Positions 5,313-12,136 of a DNA stretch of 13,262 nucleotides are shown in pieces (position 1 is the first letter of the stretch; each line of letters opens with the position of its first letter). The position numbers and the translations under genes are program-made. The stretch is from the NCBI GenBank assembly GCA_045649645.1, contig JAZRQH010000002.1, forward strand, positions 1 to 13,262, read 5' to 3'. The notes beneath the pieces were generated by a model. The model was not told the origin of the DNA. It was given only the letters and a program-made list of their open reading frames with translations, and did no database searches. This DNA is from RGIG7300 sp045649645. GTDB lineage: Bacteria > Bacillota > Clostridia > Oscillospirales > CAG-272.

Positions 5313-6689
5313 TCAGTTATTTTCGCCCTTGATCTCTCTGATAAGGGAGTTGATCTCCTCTTCGTAGATAGAGTTGATCTTTATCTCGTTTGTGACCGTA
5401 TCTACCGATGACATCATGGTAGTTCTGTCACGCTTGAATATCTCACCTATCTTTCCGTAGCTCATATCGGTGAGCTTATGTATCAGATATACACACTTGT
5501 GTCTGGAGAAGGCTATAGAGCTTGTACGCTTCTTGCTCTTGATATCGTCAACCGATATTCCGTCTCTTCTTGATACCGTCTCGATGATAAGATCGGGAGA
5601 AACGTTTGAAGCAACCTTGGGGGATATCATATCCGCAACGGCGGTCTTTGCCATCTCAAGGCTTATGGGAGTATTGATAAGGAAGCTCTGAGCGCATATC
5701 TTGTTGATAGCACCCTCAAGCTGTCGAACATTAGAGGTCAGGTTCTCGGCTAAGTAGTTGAGTATATCGTAGGATATATCAACGCCCTTCTTTGCCGCCT
5801 TGTCCTTCATGATAGCTATTCTCAGCTCAAGATTGGGAGGCTGGATGTCGGCAAGGATACCGGATTCAAAACGGTTCTGCAATCTGTCCTCAAGGGTAGC
5901 CATTTCTCTGGGGGGACGGTCGGAAGCAAGGATTATCTGTCCGCCCTCCTCGTATATAGCATTGAAGGTGTGGAAGAACTCCTCCTGAGTTGATTCCTTA
6001 CCCGCAATAAACTGTACGTCGTCTATAAGCAGAGCGTCCACCGTACGGAAGGTGTTTCTGAACTCTGCGGTGGTCTTGTTGGTGATAGCCTCGATAAGCT
6101 TGTTGGTAAAGTCATCACCCTTGACGTATACTATCTTGGCACCCGGATTATGCTCACGCATACGGTTCATTATAGCGTTGAGCAGATGTGTCTTACCCAG
6201 ACCCGAGGGACCGTGGATAAAGAGGGGGTTATACTCGTTGTCTATGGGATTGTTTGCTACAGCCATAGACGCCGCATGAGCAAACTTGTTGGATGCTCCT
6301 ACTATAAAATTGTCAAAGGTATATGAGTGATTCTGCACCGCCTGGGGGATATCTATCTCGGCGGAAGGTGTCTCTCGCTTCTGCTCGGTCACCTTGGGCA
6401 TAACCTTGCCGCTTGTGTATACCGACAGATCGTGGGGACCCTCCTCCTCGTTAAGTACGATTATGTCAACGTCATAGCCTAATATGTTGATGAGATATTT
6501 TGATATCTTGTCCTTATGCTGTTTCTCTATACCGTTACGGTAAAACTCTGATTTTGCTATGAAAACTGCAACCTTCTCGTCAAGGAAGGCGAGCTTGAGA
6601 TTGGTAAACCAAAGGTTGATAAAGGGTCGCGAAAATTCTTCGTTCATGGCCTCACATATGACAGCCCACACGTCGTCAAATGATTGCAT
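5313..6689 (-). CDS. dnaA: Chromosomal replication initiator protein DnaA
   Basis: DnaA is the AAA+ ATPase that binds DnaA boxes and melts the origin. The 458 residues include domain I (1-about 80, starting MQSFDDVWAVICEAM), a short linker (about 81-115), and the AAA+ domain with Walker A GPSGLGKTH (160-168), Walker B LLIDDVQF (220-227), the arginine-finger segment LEDRLQNRFESG (266-277) and sensor II NVRQLEGAINK (320-330). Domain IV runs from about 350 to 458. The DNA-reading motif is unusual. The family's IG..FG.RDHTTV reads IGEIFKRDRTTMM (414-426), with one residue fewer and Arg in place of the His that contacts the box. The preceding Leu-Pro is Tyr-Gly. The minor-groove Arg (R396) is kept. 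AAAGGA lies 8 nt before the ATG. It is divergent from the SDR gene; rpmH, a common neighbour, is absent. Confidence 0.98.
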   Translation of the reverse strand: MQSFDDVWAVICEAMNEEFSRPFINLWFTNLKLAFLDEKVAVFIAKSEFYRNGIEKQHKDKISKYLINILGYDVDIIVLNEEEGPHDLSVYTSGKVMPKVTEQKRETPSAEIDIPQAVQNHSYTFDNFIVGASNKFAHAASMAVANNPIDNEYNPLFIHGPSGLGKTHLLNAIMNRMREHNPGAKIVYVKGDDFTNKLIEAITNKTTAEFRNTFRTVDALLIDDVQFIAGKESTQEEFFHTFNAIYEEGGQIILASDRPPREMATLEDRLQNRFESGILADIQPPNLELRIAIMKDKAAKKGVDISYDILNYLAENLTSNVRQLEGAINKICAQSFLINTPISLEMAKTAVADMISPKVASNVSPDLIIETVSRRDGISVDDIKSKKRTSSIAFSRHKCVYLIHKLTDMSYGKIGEIFKRDRTTMMSSVDTVTNEIKINSIYEEEINSLIREIKGENN

Positions 6690-6711
6690 CTTATACGTCC
6701 TTTCAAAAAAG

Positions 6712-6810
6712 TTTTCAACACTATGTTAATAATTATAGATTATTATAATATAAAATTATATATTAATAAATAATATTATTTAAATATTAATATAAAATTT
6801 ACAATTCTAT
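6712..6810 (-). promoter_or_regulatory. A/T-rich dnaA leader with candidate promoter and one near-consensus DnaA box
   Basis: The 6739-6801 stretch consists only of A and T and includes the 16-bp palindrome TAAATAATATTATTTA at 6767-6782. A candidate minus-strand promoter is TTGTAA (6804-6799), an 18-bp spacer, and AATAAT (6780-6775). Other -10-like hexamers are present in such AT-rich DNA, so the exact promoter is uncertain. TTTTCAACA at 6712-6720 differs from a DnaA box at one position and could allow autoregulation. In bipartite origins a second DnaA-binding region lies upstream of dnaA, but the boxes here are too few to claim that. Confidence 0.35.
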
Positions 6811-6826
6811 TTTTGTTTACGGCGAA

Positions 6827-6855
6827 TTGACATTAACAGGATCAGATAGTATAAT
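6827..6855 (+). promoter_or_regulatory. Consensus sigma-A promoter of the SDR gene
   Basis: TTGACA at 6827-6832, a spacer of exactly 17 bp, and TATAAT at 6850-6855: both hexamers match the consensus perfectly. Transcription would begin near 6862, about 25 nt before the SDR start codon. This rules out the in-frame TTG at 6827 as a translation start. Confidence 0.85.
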
Positions 6856-6886
6856 TATCTTACCTAAGAAAAAAAGAGGTATGAAA

Positions 6887-7591
6887 ATGAAAAACAAGGT
6901 TTGTATCATAACCGGTGCAGGCGGAGGAATAGGGTCGGCTATCGCCGAGGCTCTGTTTGCGCTTGATTATAAGCTCGTTCTTATGGGACGAAATGAAGAA
7001 AAATTAAAAAAGACCGCAGGGGGCAGGGACTGTCTTATCCTGCCCGGAGATATATGCGATGATGATTACGTAAGATCAGCCGTAGAAAAGACCGCAACGG
7101 TATACGGCGGTATAGACGTTGTTATCAACAATGCGGGTGTTGCACAGTCTCAGGCTTTTGAGGACATTACCATGGAAGAATACGATGTGATAATGAACAC
7201 AAACGTTCGTGCGCCCTTCCTTCTTTGTCAGAGTGCGCTGCCTTATCTGCAAAAGTCGGGCTGCGGCACGGTCATCAATATCGCATCTGTGACTGCACAC
7301 AAGGGCTATGCTCTGCAGAGCGTATATTCCGCTTCCAAGCACGCGCTTCTGGGCTTCACCAAGTCGCTGAGCAAGGAATATTATAAAAAGGGTGTCAGAG
7401 CCCACGTCATAAGCCCCGGCGGAGTATTTACCGATATGGTCAAGGTCTCCCGTCCCGATCTGTCAAGCGAGGGAATGATCTTAGCCGAGGATATCGCCGA
7501 AACTGTGCTTTATCTCCTTAAGATGCGTAACAGTGCCTGTGTAGCAGACGAGATAGAACTGCACAGAGAAACAAAAGAACCCTTTATGTAA
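6887..7591 (+). CDS. SDR-family NAD(P)-dependent oxidoreductase
   Basis: A classical short-chain dehydrogenase/reductase of 234 residues. It has the Rossmann glycine motif TGAGGGIG (9-16), NNAG (81-84), and the catalytic set N106, S134, Y147 and K151 within YSASK. PGGVFTDM follows near 185. Arg35 after the second strand (MGRN) suggests NADPH over NADH, by family precedent. The sequence resembles 3-oxoacyl-ACP reductase and sugar-alcohol dehydrogenase types, but the substrate cannot be read from it. I chose ATG 6887 because AGAGGT ends 6 nt upstream; ATG 6881 directly touches that site, and the promoter lies inside the longer frame. The stop codon TAA is the first triplet of a heptamer repeat (copy D), and an intrinsic terminator follows. 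It diverges from dnaA. Confidence 0.92.
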   Translation: MKNKVCIITGAGGGIGSAIAEALFALDYKLVLMGRNEEKLKKTAGGRDCLILPGDICDDDYVRSAVEKTATVYGGIDVVINNAGVAQSQAFEDITMEEYDVIMNTNVRAPFLLCQSALPYLQKSGCGTVINIASVTAHKGYALQSVYSASKHALLGFTKSLSKEYYKKGVRAHVISPGGVFTDMVKVSRPDLSSEGMILAEDIAETVLYLLKMRNSACVADEIELHRETKEPFM

Positions 7592-7605
7592 TGCGTAATT
7601 AAAAG
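7589..7605 (+). repeat. Partial heptamer element, copy D (at the SDR stop codon)
   Basis: TAATGCG-TAATTAAAAG reproduces the heptamer unit and conserved AATTAAAGG block of copy A with one change. Its TAA is the SDR stop. Instead of the GATTTTCGC hairpin it runs into an unrelated intrinsic terminator. It is short, so chance resemblance is possible, but the 16 of 17 match to copy A at a gene end supports relatedness. Confidence 0.55.
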
Positions 7606-7606
7606 T

Positions 7607-7640
7607 AAAAACTGTCACGAATTTTCGTGACAGTTTTTTT
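7607..7640. terminator. Intrinsic terminator between convergent SDR and nitroreductase genes
   Basis: ACTGTCACGAA (7611-7621) pairs with TTCGTGACAGT (7624-7634), followed by a seven-T run (7634-7640). A tract of four As just upstream makes it usable from the opposite strand too. It sits 16 bp after the SDR stop and 9 bp from the nitroreductase stop. Confidence 0.92.
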
Positions 7641-7648
7641 GCATAAGA

Positions 7649-8374
7649 TTATTCATAATCCTCAAGAAACACTTTTACCGATCTGGTCATTTCCCGTGAA
7701 AAGTCGGAATTGTATTTTCTGTTACAGAACGCCTTTATCCATTCGTCATAAGGACGTGCGGCAGTCTTTACCGAGAGCATACTCTTGATTTCATCGGCAT
7801 CCATATCACGGTAGCCGTTTTCGTGGACGATATATTTCATATCAGATCTCGGAGGCTTTGGTCTTGTAATTTGCTGCTGGGTGGGATAGCCGAAAACCAG
7901 CATTGCGGCGGGGAAAACGAATTTCGGTAAGGAAAGCAGCTTTCGCTGTATCTCAGCGTTTTCCATTATGTCTCCGATATAGCAGGAGCCTATACCTAAG
8001 CTTTGCGCGGCAACCACCGCATTTTGAGCCGCGATATTGGTATCGCTTACAGCAAGCATCAGGTCTCCGACGCCGGGTTCTCTGGGCTCACAGCCGGACC
8101 CAAGAAAGGCATTGTACCACTTACGGCAATCGGCGCAGAAAACAAGCACCAGAGGAGCCGTTGCTATAAATGGCTGATGGTCACAGCTCTCGGCAAGCTG
8201 TTCCTTTAAATTTTGATCTGTTACGTCTATTACGGTATACAGCTGCTGATTTCCCGCAGTGGGAGCGTTTACCGCTGCTTCAAGTATAGCGGTTTTTTCC
8301 TCTGCTGTTATTTTTCGGTCGGTAAATACACGAACAGACTTTCTGTCTATGAGTTGCTTTATAACGGTGTTCAT
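7649..8374 (-). CDS. Nitroreductase-family FMN-dependent NAD(P)H oxidoreductase (NfsA/FRP-like)
   Basis: A 241-residue nitroreductase-fold protein. RKSVRVF (11-17) is the FMN-phosphate-binding start of the family, APTAGNQQ (38-44) the next conserved segment, and SLGIGSCYIGDI (125-136) the characteristic core helix and loop. The RPKPPR segment (171-176) and a C-terminal tail of about 60 residues place it near NADPH flavin reductase/NfsA-like members rather than the short NfnB type. Such enzymes reduce flavins, quinones or nitro compounds; the physiological substrate is unknown. The start is ATG 8374, with AAAGGGA about 8 nt upstream. It is transcribed alone from its own promoter and converges on the SDR gene. 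Confidence 0.88.
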   Translation of the reverse strand: MNTVIKQLIDRKSVRVFTDRKITAEEKTAILEAAVNAPTAGNQQLYTVIDVTDQNLKEQLAESCDHQPFIATAPLVLVFCADCRKWYNAFLGSGCEPREPGVGDLMLAVSDTNIAAQNAVVAAQSLGIGSCYIGDIMENAEIQRKLLSLPKFVFPAAMLVFGYPTQQQITRPKPPRSDMKYIVHENGYRDMDADEIKSMLSVKTAARPYDEWIKAFCNRKYNSDFSREMTRSVKVFLEDYE

Positions 8375-8404
8375 ACAGATTCCCTTTCTTTTTTCTGATA
8401 ATTA

Positions 8405-8433
8405 ATTATACCACCCGATACCGATTTTTACAA
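8405..8433 (-). promoter_or_regulatory. Nitroreductase promoter
   Basis: On the minus strand, TTGTAA (8433-8428), a 17-bp spacer, and a perfect TATAAT (8410-8405). It lies 31 bp upstream of the nitroreductase ATG. Confidence 0.7.
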
Positions 8434-8464
8434 GATAAGAATTATTCAATATACATTAAAACTG

Positions 8465-8494
8465 TTGACAGAACGGGTGAAAATTTGGTATTCT
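8465..8494 (+). promoter_or_regulatory. Promoter of the DUF4838-GH32 pair
   Basis: TTGACA at 8465-8470, an 18-bp spacer and TATTCT at 8489-8494. The -35 is perfect and the -10 matches at four of six. It lies 32 bp upstream of the DUF4838 ATG and diverges from the nitroreductase promoter. No operator-like palindrome is evident between the two. Confidence 0.6.
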
Positions 8495-8526
8495 ATATAC
8501 AACTAAGAATAAAGGAACGTAGGCTT

Positions 8527-10254
8527 ATGAAGAATATCTTTATAGTAAAAAACAATATAACGGATTATGCCGTTGTGATTCCCGACAACGCTACCGAATG
8601 CGAGGTATATTCCGCAAAGGAGCTTGTCAAGTATCTTAAGGTAACCGTGGGTAAAGAGCTTGATATCGTAAAGGAAAGCGAGCATCGTGAAAAGAACGCC
8701 ATCTATATCGGCAGATGCCTTAAGTCTGCAAAGCATTATAAGCTTTCAAAGTACGGCGAGGAGGGCTTTGTTATCTCCGTGTTTGATAACAGCCTCTTTA
8801 TAACCGGTAACGAAAAGAGAGGTACACTCTACGGTGTTTATACCTTCCTTGAGGAATTCTGCGGCTGGAGATTCTTTACTCAGGACACCGAGATCCTGCT
8901 TGACGGGGACGTTACCCTGGAAGAAGGAATCTTTGAAGAGCAGTTCCCCCAGCTTGAATGGCGTGACGTTGCTATCCCCGCATATATGAAGTGCGATATC
9001 TCCGCAAAAAGAAAAATAAACTCAAGCTACCTCAGACCCTTTACCGAGGAGATGGGCGGAAGCTTCCTCTATCCCGGACGCTTTGTACATACTATGGAAA
9101 GCCTCTTAGACGTTCCTCAGCATCAGCAGCCCTGCTTCTCTGATGAGGAGAACCTCAAGAAGTGTATCGAGAACGTAAAGAAGCTCTGCCGTGGTTATCC
9201 CGAGGCAAGGATCATATCCGTAACCCAGAACGACAACGAGATCGGCGCAGAAAACTTCTGTAAGTGCGAAAAGTGCCGTAAGATAGACGAGGAGGAAGGT
9301 TCTCATGCAGGAAGCCTGCTCCGCTTTGTAAACGCTGTGGCTGACGCTATCAAGGACGAGTATCCCAAGGTTAAGATCATGACCCTTGCGTATCTCCATA
9401 CCTGCAAGTGTCCCTCAATTACTAAGCCCCGTGACAACGTTATTATCGAGTTTGCTCCCATGGAGCTCTGCTATAACCACCAGGTTTACGATCCCGAGTG
9501 TGAGATCAATCAGGAGTTCCTTGACAACTTCCGTAAGTGGTGCAAGATTGCAAAGACCATCTATCTCTGGGACTACAATGCAAACTTCTCCTTTACCGTT
9601 CCTCACTTCCCCAACTTCCATACTATTCGTAAGAATATCGTTTATTATCTGTCTCACAACGTACGCGGTATGTTCTGTGAGGGTGATAACTACTACGACG
9701 ACCATATCACCGATATGGTGGAGCTCCGTGCTTACCTGCTTTCTAAGCTTCTCTGGAATCCTCATATGTCGGAAGAGGAGTTTGAGCGTCATATGGACGA
9801 GTTCCTCGAGGGCTATTACGGTCGTGGCGGTAAGTATATCAAGGAATACCTCGGTATGCTCGCAGAAGCGGCTCGCCTTGACAACGAGGGCAAGGCCCGT
9901 CATATCCGCTGCTATCAGAATCCTCAGCACCTCTTTAGTGTAGACTATATCGTTAAGAACGACGATAAGATGAACGAGCTCTGGGAAAAGGCTTACGAGC
10001 TTTGCGAGACGGATCTCCAGCGTGAGCACGTTGACCGTTCCCGTCTCGGTTATATCTATTCAAGCCTTCTCTACACTTTTGACCGCCGTATGGAGGCAGC
10101 AAAGACCGAAGAAGAGAAGCAGGCGCTTATCGCGAGAAACGAGGCGTTCTACCGCGGACTTGAAAAGAACAACATCGAGCCCCGCGGCTGGCAGTCCAAG
10201 CTTCCCGAAATGACCGACTTTACACAGAACGCAGGAGTAAAAATTTATTGGTAA
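8527..10254 (+). CDS. DUF4838 domain-containing protein, putative glycoside hydrolase-like
   Basis: A 575-residue protein with no signal peptide or membrane segment. Residues about 1-115 resemble the alpha/beta N-terminal domain found in GH20/GH67 enzymes, including the AKELVKYL helix and TLYGVYTFLEEFCGWRFF. The central region (about 140-400) is the DUF4838 core: ISVTQNDNE (230-238), a CKCEKC cysteine cluster (245-250), SLLRFVNAVADAIKDEYP (263-280), TKPRDNVII (299-307) and LWDYNANF (347-354). The helical C-terminal region (about 400-575) has no recognised motif. The family has a glycosidase-like fold by inference, but I know of no established reaction. ATG 8527 follows AAGGA by 10 nt; the upstream in-frame TTG at 8485 falls inside the promoter. 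It precedes a GH32-like gene, which suggests a role in carbohydrate breakdown in the cytoplasm. Confidence 0.85.
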   Translation: MKNIFIVKNNITDYAVVIPDNATECEVYSAKELVKYLKVTVGKELDIVKESEHREKNAIYIGRCLKSAKHYKLSKYGEEGFVISVFDNSLFITGNEKRGTLYGVYTFLEEFCGWRFFTQDTEILLDGDVTLEEGIFEEQFPQLEWRDVAIPAYMKCDISAKRKINSSYLRPFTEEMGGSFLYPGRFVHTMESLLDVPQHQQPCFSDEENLKKCIENVKKLCRGYPEARIISVTQNDNEIGAENFCKCEKCRKIDEEEGSHAGSLLRFVNAVADAIKDEYPKVKIMTLAYLHTCKCPSITKPRDNVIIEFAPMELCYNHQVYDPECEINQEFLDNFRKWCKIAKTIYLWDYNANFSFTVPHFPNFHTIRKNIVYYLSHNVRGMFCEGDNYYDDHITDMVELRAYLLSKLLWNPHMSEEEFERHMDEFLEGYYGRGGKYIKEYLGMLAEAARLDNEGKARHIRCYQNPQHLFSVDYIVKNDDKMNELWEKAYELCETDLQREHVDRSRLGYIYSSLLYTFDRRMEAAKTEEEKQALIARNEAFYRGLEKNNIEPRGWQSKLPEMTDFTQNAGVKIYW

Positions 10255-10269
10255 ACCAATAAATTTTTA
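10238..10269 (+). terminator. Long hairpin with the DUF4838 stop codon in its loop
   Basis: TAAAAATTTATTGG (10238-10251) and CCAATAAATTTTTA (10256-10269) form a perfect 14-bp stem. The 4-nt loop (TAAA, 10252-10255) contains the TAA stop codon. The 3' arm ends in five Ts, so it may act as a weak intrinsic terminator or mRNA 3'-end stabiliser between the DUF4838 and GH32 genes. The stem is A/T-rich (only two G-C pairs). Confidence 0.6.
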
Positions 10270-10335
10270 AATGCGGAATTAGGAATTCGGAATGCGGAAT
10301 TAAAGGATGATTTTCGCATAGCGAAAATCTACATT
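10268..10335 (+). repeat. Heptamer-hairpin element, copy C (between DUF4838 and GH32 genes)
   Basis: Diverged heptamers AATGCGG, AATTAGG, AATTCGG, AATGCGG (10270-10297) lead into AATTAAAGGAT, then the hairpin GATTTTCGC (10309-10317), loop ATA, GCGAAAATC (10321-10329), and TACATT as after copy A. Orientation is the same as copy A. The heptamers carry G where copies A and B have T at the unit junction. The GH32 ribosome binding site GGAG begins at 10341, just beyond the element. Confidence 0.85.
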
Positions 10336-10351
10336 CAATTGGAGAAAGATT

Positions 10352-11935
10352 ATGTTAATTGATAAAAGATATATAACCTTTGAAACAGATAACAAAAATA
10401 ACAACTGTATCACCGTTAACTTTTGGGACGGAGATGCTCTTGTAGAGCAGGTGTTTACTCATTTAGGCGAGGGCGGTCCCAAGTACTTTGTTGATATGCA
10501 GGAGTATATGGGCAAGGAGCTTAAGATAACTCTTGAAAACTGCCGTTCACCCTGGAGAAGATCTCCCGAGGGTGCGGATCTGTCCGAGGAAAAGTTAGAA
10601 AGCAGAAGAAAGTATATCCGTTGTGAGGACAGCTACGATACCGATCACGATAACGACAGCCTTCGCCCCGTTGTTCACTTTACTACCCAGCGTGGCTGGA
10701 TCAACGATCCCAACGGATGTATCTACTATGACGGTGTGTACCACCTCTACTATCAGCACTGTCCCGGTGCGGTTGAGGGTATGTGGGACAACAACCACTG
10801 GGGACACGCTTGGTCCCGCGACCTTATCACCTGGCACGAGGCAGAGCCTATACTTCGTTACCCCCATGCAGCCTCGGGTACAGGATTTATTAACCGTGAG
10901 ACCGGCAAGGTAAATATAACCCACGGTTACCTTATCTATGAAAGTGATGACGGCGGATATCACTATACCTTCAAGCATGTCAACACCGCAGGTAACGGCG
11001 ACCCCAAGATCCTTTGGATAGACGAGTTTAACAAGTATTTTTCCATCACCCTGCGTGATATTACCTCTTATACCATCGCATCCTCTCCCGACCTTGTAAA
11101 CTGGACTCACGAGAGCGATATCGAGGGCTTCAGAGAGTGTCCCGACTTTGTTAAGTACCGTATAGAGGGTACCGATACCTGGAAGTGGGTGCTTAACGGC
11201 GGTGACGGTGCATATCAGATAGGTGACTTTGACGGTCACGTGTTTACTCCCGATCCTATCCCCGAGGACCGTGTTGACAAGTACAGATATATCATGAAGG
11301 TTACCGAGACCTTCTGTAACAAGTATAACGGCTCTTATACCAACTATATGCACACCGACGATTGGGAACGCTTTACCGCCTATGCTCATCAGAACTTTGA
11401 CAACGCTCCCGACGACCGTAAGATCAGAATTGCTTGGTATCCCATCGCTTACGCCAGACACGGTATGCCCTTTAACCAGGGTATGACCATCCCCACCGAG
11501 ATGTGCCTTAAAGAGACAGGTCTTGGTGTGCGCCTCTGCTACCAGCCGGTAAAGGAGCTTGACGCTTACCGCCGTGAATGCAGAAAAGCCGAAGGTAAGG
11601 ATATAGAGGTGGTATACGGTGCAGGCGATGCCTTTGACGCTATCATGGAGTTTGAGCCCGAGGGCAAGCTGACTGTCAGAGGTTATGAGTTTACCTTTGA
11701 CAAGGCAGAAAACAAGCTTTGGGTGCTTCCTCCCGATAAGGTCAAGTTTGACGTTCCTTACGTTCTTACCGAGGACAAGGTACGCATCAGAGGTATCTTT
11801 GATATTATGATGGCAGAGTTCTTCTGCGACGAGGGTGAGCTTTATCTGCCTCTCAAGCCCGATGCAAAGTACGTTGGTATCGAAGCTAAGATCGAAGGCG
11901 AGGGTAAGCTTGAAATCTACAAGCTTGATAAATAA
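10352..11935 (+). CDS. GH32-like glycoside hydrolase (beta-fructofuranosidase/fructanase-type)
   Basis: A 527-residue protein without a signal peptide. Residues 1-about 105 form an N-terminal extension absent from minimal GH32 invertases. The five-bladed propeller starts with WINDPNG (116-122; D119 is the expected nucleophile), followed by YHLYYQ, NHWGHAWSRDLITWH (148-162) and SGTGF (175-179). The acid/base motif is present as RECPDF (261-266, E262). The RDP motif that stabilises the transition state reads GDP (216-218): the Asp is kept but the Arg is lost. A C-terminal beta-sandwich includes VRIRGIFDIMMAEFFCDEGELYL (477-499). GGAG lies 7 nt before the ATG. Family members release fructose from sucrose or fructans; a cytoplasmic location implies imported substrates. 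The altered motif leaves specificity open. It lies downstream of DUF4838 and upstream of a clear terminator. Confidence 0.88.
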   Translation: MLIDKRYITFETDNKNNNCITVNFWDGDALVEQVFTHLGEGGPKYFVDMQEYMGKELKITLENCRSPWRRSPEGADLSEEKLESRRKYIRCEDSYDTDHDNDSLRPVVHFTTQRGWINDPNGCIYYDGVYHLYYQHCPGAVEGMWDNNHWGHAWSRDLITWHEAEPILRYPHAASGTGFINRETGKVNITHGYLIYESDDGGYHYTFKHVNTAGNGDPKILWIDEFNKYFSITLRDITSYTIASSPDLVNWTHESDIEGFRECPDFVKYRIEGTDTWKWVLNGGDGAYQIGDFDGHVFTPDPIPEDRVDKYRYIMKVTETFCNKYNGSYTNYMHTDDWERFTAYAHQNFDNAPDDRKIRIAWYPIAYARHGMPFNQGMTIPTEMCLKETGLGVRLCYQPVKELDAYRRECRKAEGKDIEVVYGAGDAFDAIMEFEPEGKLTVRGYEFTFDKAENKLWVLPPDKVKFDVPYVLTEDKVRIRGIFDIMMAEFFCDEGELYLPLKPDAKYVGIEAKIEGEGKLEIYKLDK

Positions 11936-11945
11936 TCTTAAATAC

Positions 11946-11977
11946 AAAAAACCTGTTGCTTATGCAACAGGTTTTTT
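11946..11977 (+). terminator. Intrinsic terminator after the GH32 gene
   Basis: AACCTGTTGC (11950-11959), loop TTAT, GCAACAGGTT (11964-11973) and a six-T run ending at 11977, preceded by six As. It lies about 10 bp after the GH32 stop. Confidence 0.93.
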
Positions 11978-12067
11978 ATTATTAATAAAACTTCACCATC
12001 GTGTGATAATGTACAGCTTAAACTTTGCCCCACCCTCGTGTGACCGTAAACGGTTTTAACCATACCT

Positions 12068-12136
12068 CACCCGATTAATGGGTGCAGGGGCTGGTCCCTG
12101 CCTTCACCCGATTATAGGTGCAGGGGTTACCCCTGC
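12068..12136. repeat. Two tandem copies of a double-hairpin repeat
   Basis: Two similar units of about 36 bp each contain two inverted repeats. Unit 1 has CACCC-GATTAAT-GGGTG (12068-12084) and GCAGGG-GCTGGT-CCCTGC (12084-12101). Unit 2 has CACCCGATTATAGGTG (12105-12120) and GCAGGGG-TTA-CCCCTGC (12120-12136). The last hairpin ends at the stop codon of the ABC-F gene. There is no T-run on either side, so it is not a typical intrinsic terminator. It resembles a dispersed palindromic intergenic repeat. The rest of the gap (11978-12067) shows nothing else that I recognise. Confidence 0.8.

Noticed and set aside
6739..6801. A/T-only tract upstream of dnaA as the main unwinding element.
   Set aside because: It lacks neighbouring exact DnaA boxes and trios, both of which are present in the dnaA-dnaN gap; it more likely holds the dnaA promoter.
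6827..6886. In-frame TTG at 6827 as the SDR start.
   Set aside because: It is the -35 hexamer of a perfect promoter; the expected transcript would begin downstream of it, and ATG 6887 has a correctly spaced ribosome binding site.
9415..10029. Open minus-strand frame of 204 codons opposite the DUF4838 gene.
   Set aside because: It overlaps fully with a motif-bearing gene, has no ribosome binding site and shows no recognisable domain.
10595..11947. A 450-codon open frame on the minus strand, opposite the GH32 gene.
   Set aside because: The plus-strand frame has clear GH32 motifs; the antisense frame gives a low-complexity Val/Ile/Gly-rich product with no recognisable motif, and its openness follows from codon bias on the sense strand.
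12068..12136. G/C-rich hairpins as a terminator for the ABC-F gene.
   Set aside because: No T-run follows on either strand and the hairpins are tandemly duplicated, which fits a repeat better.
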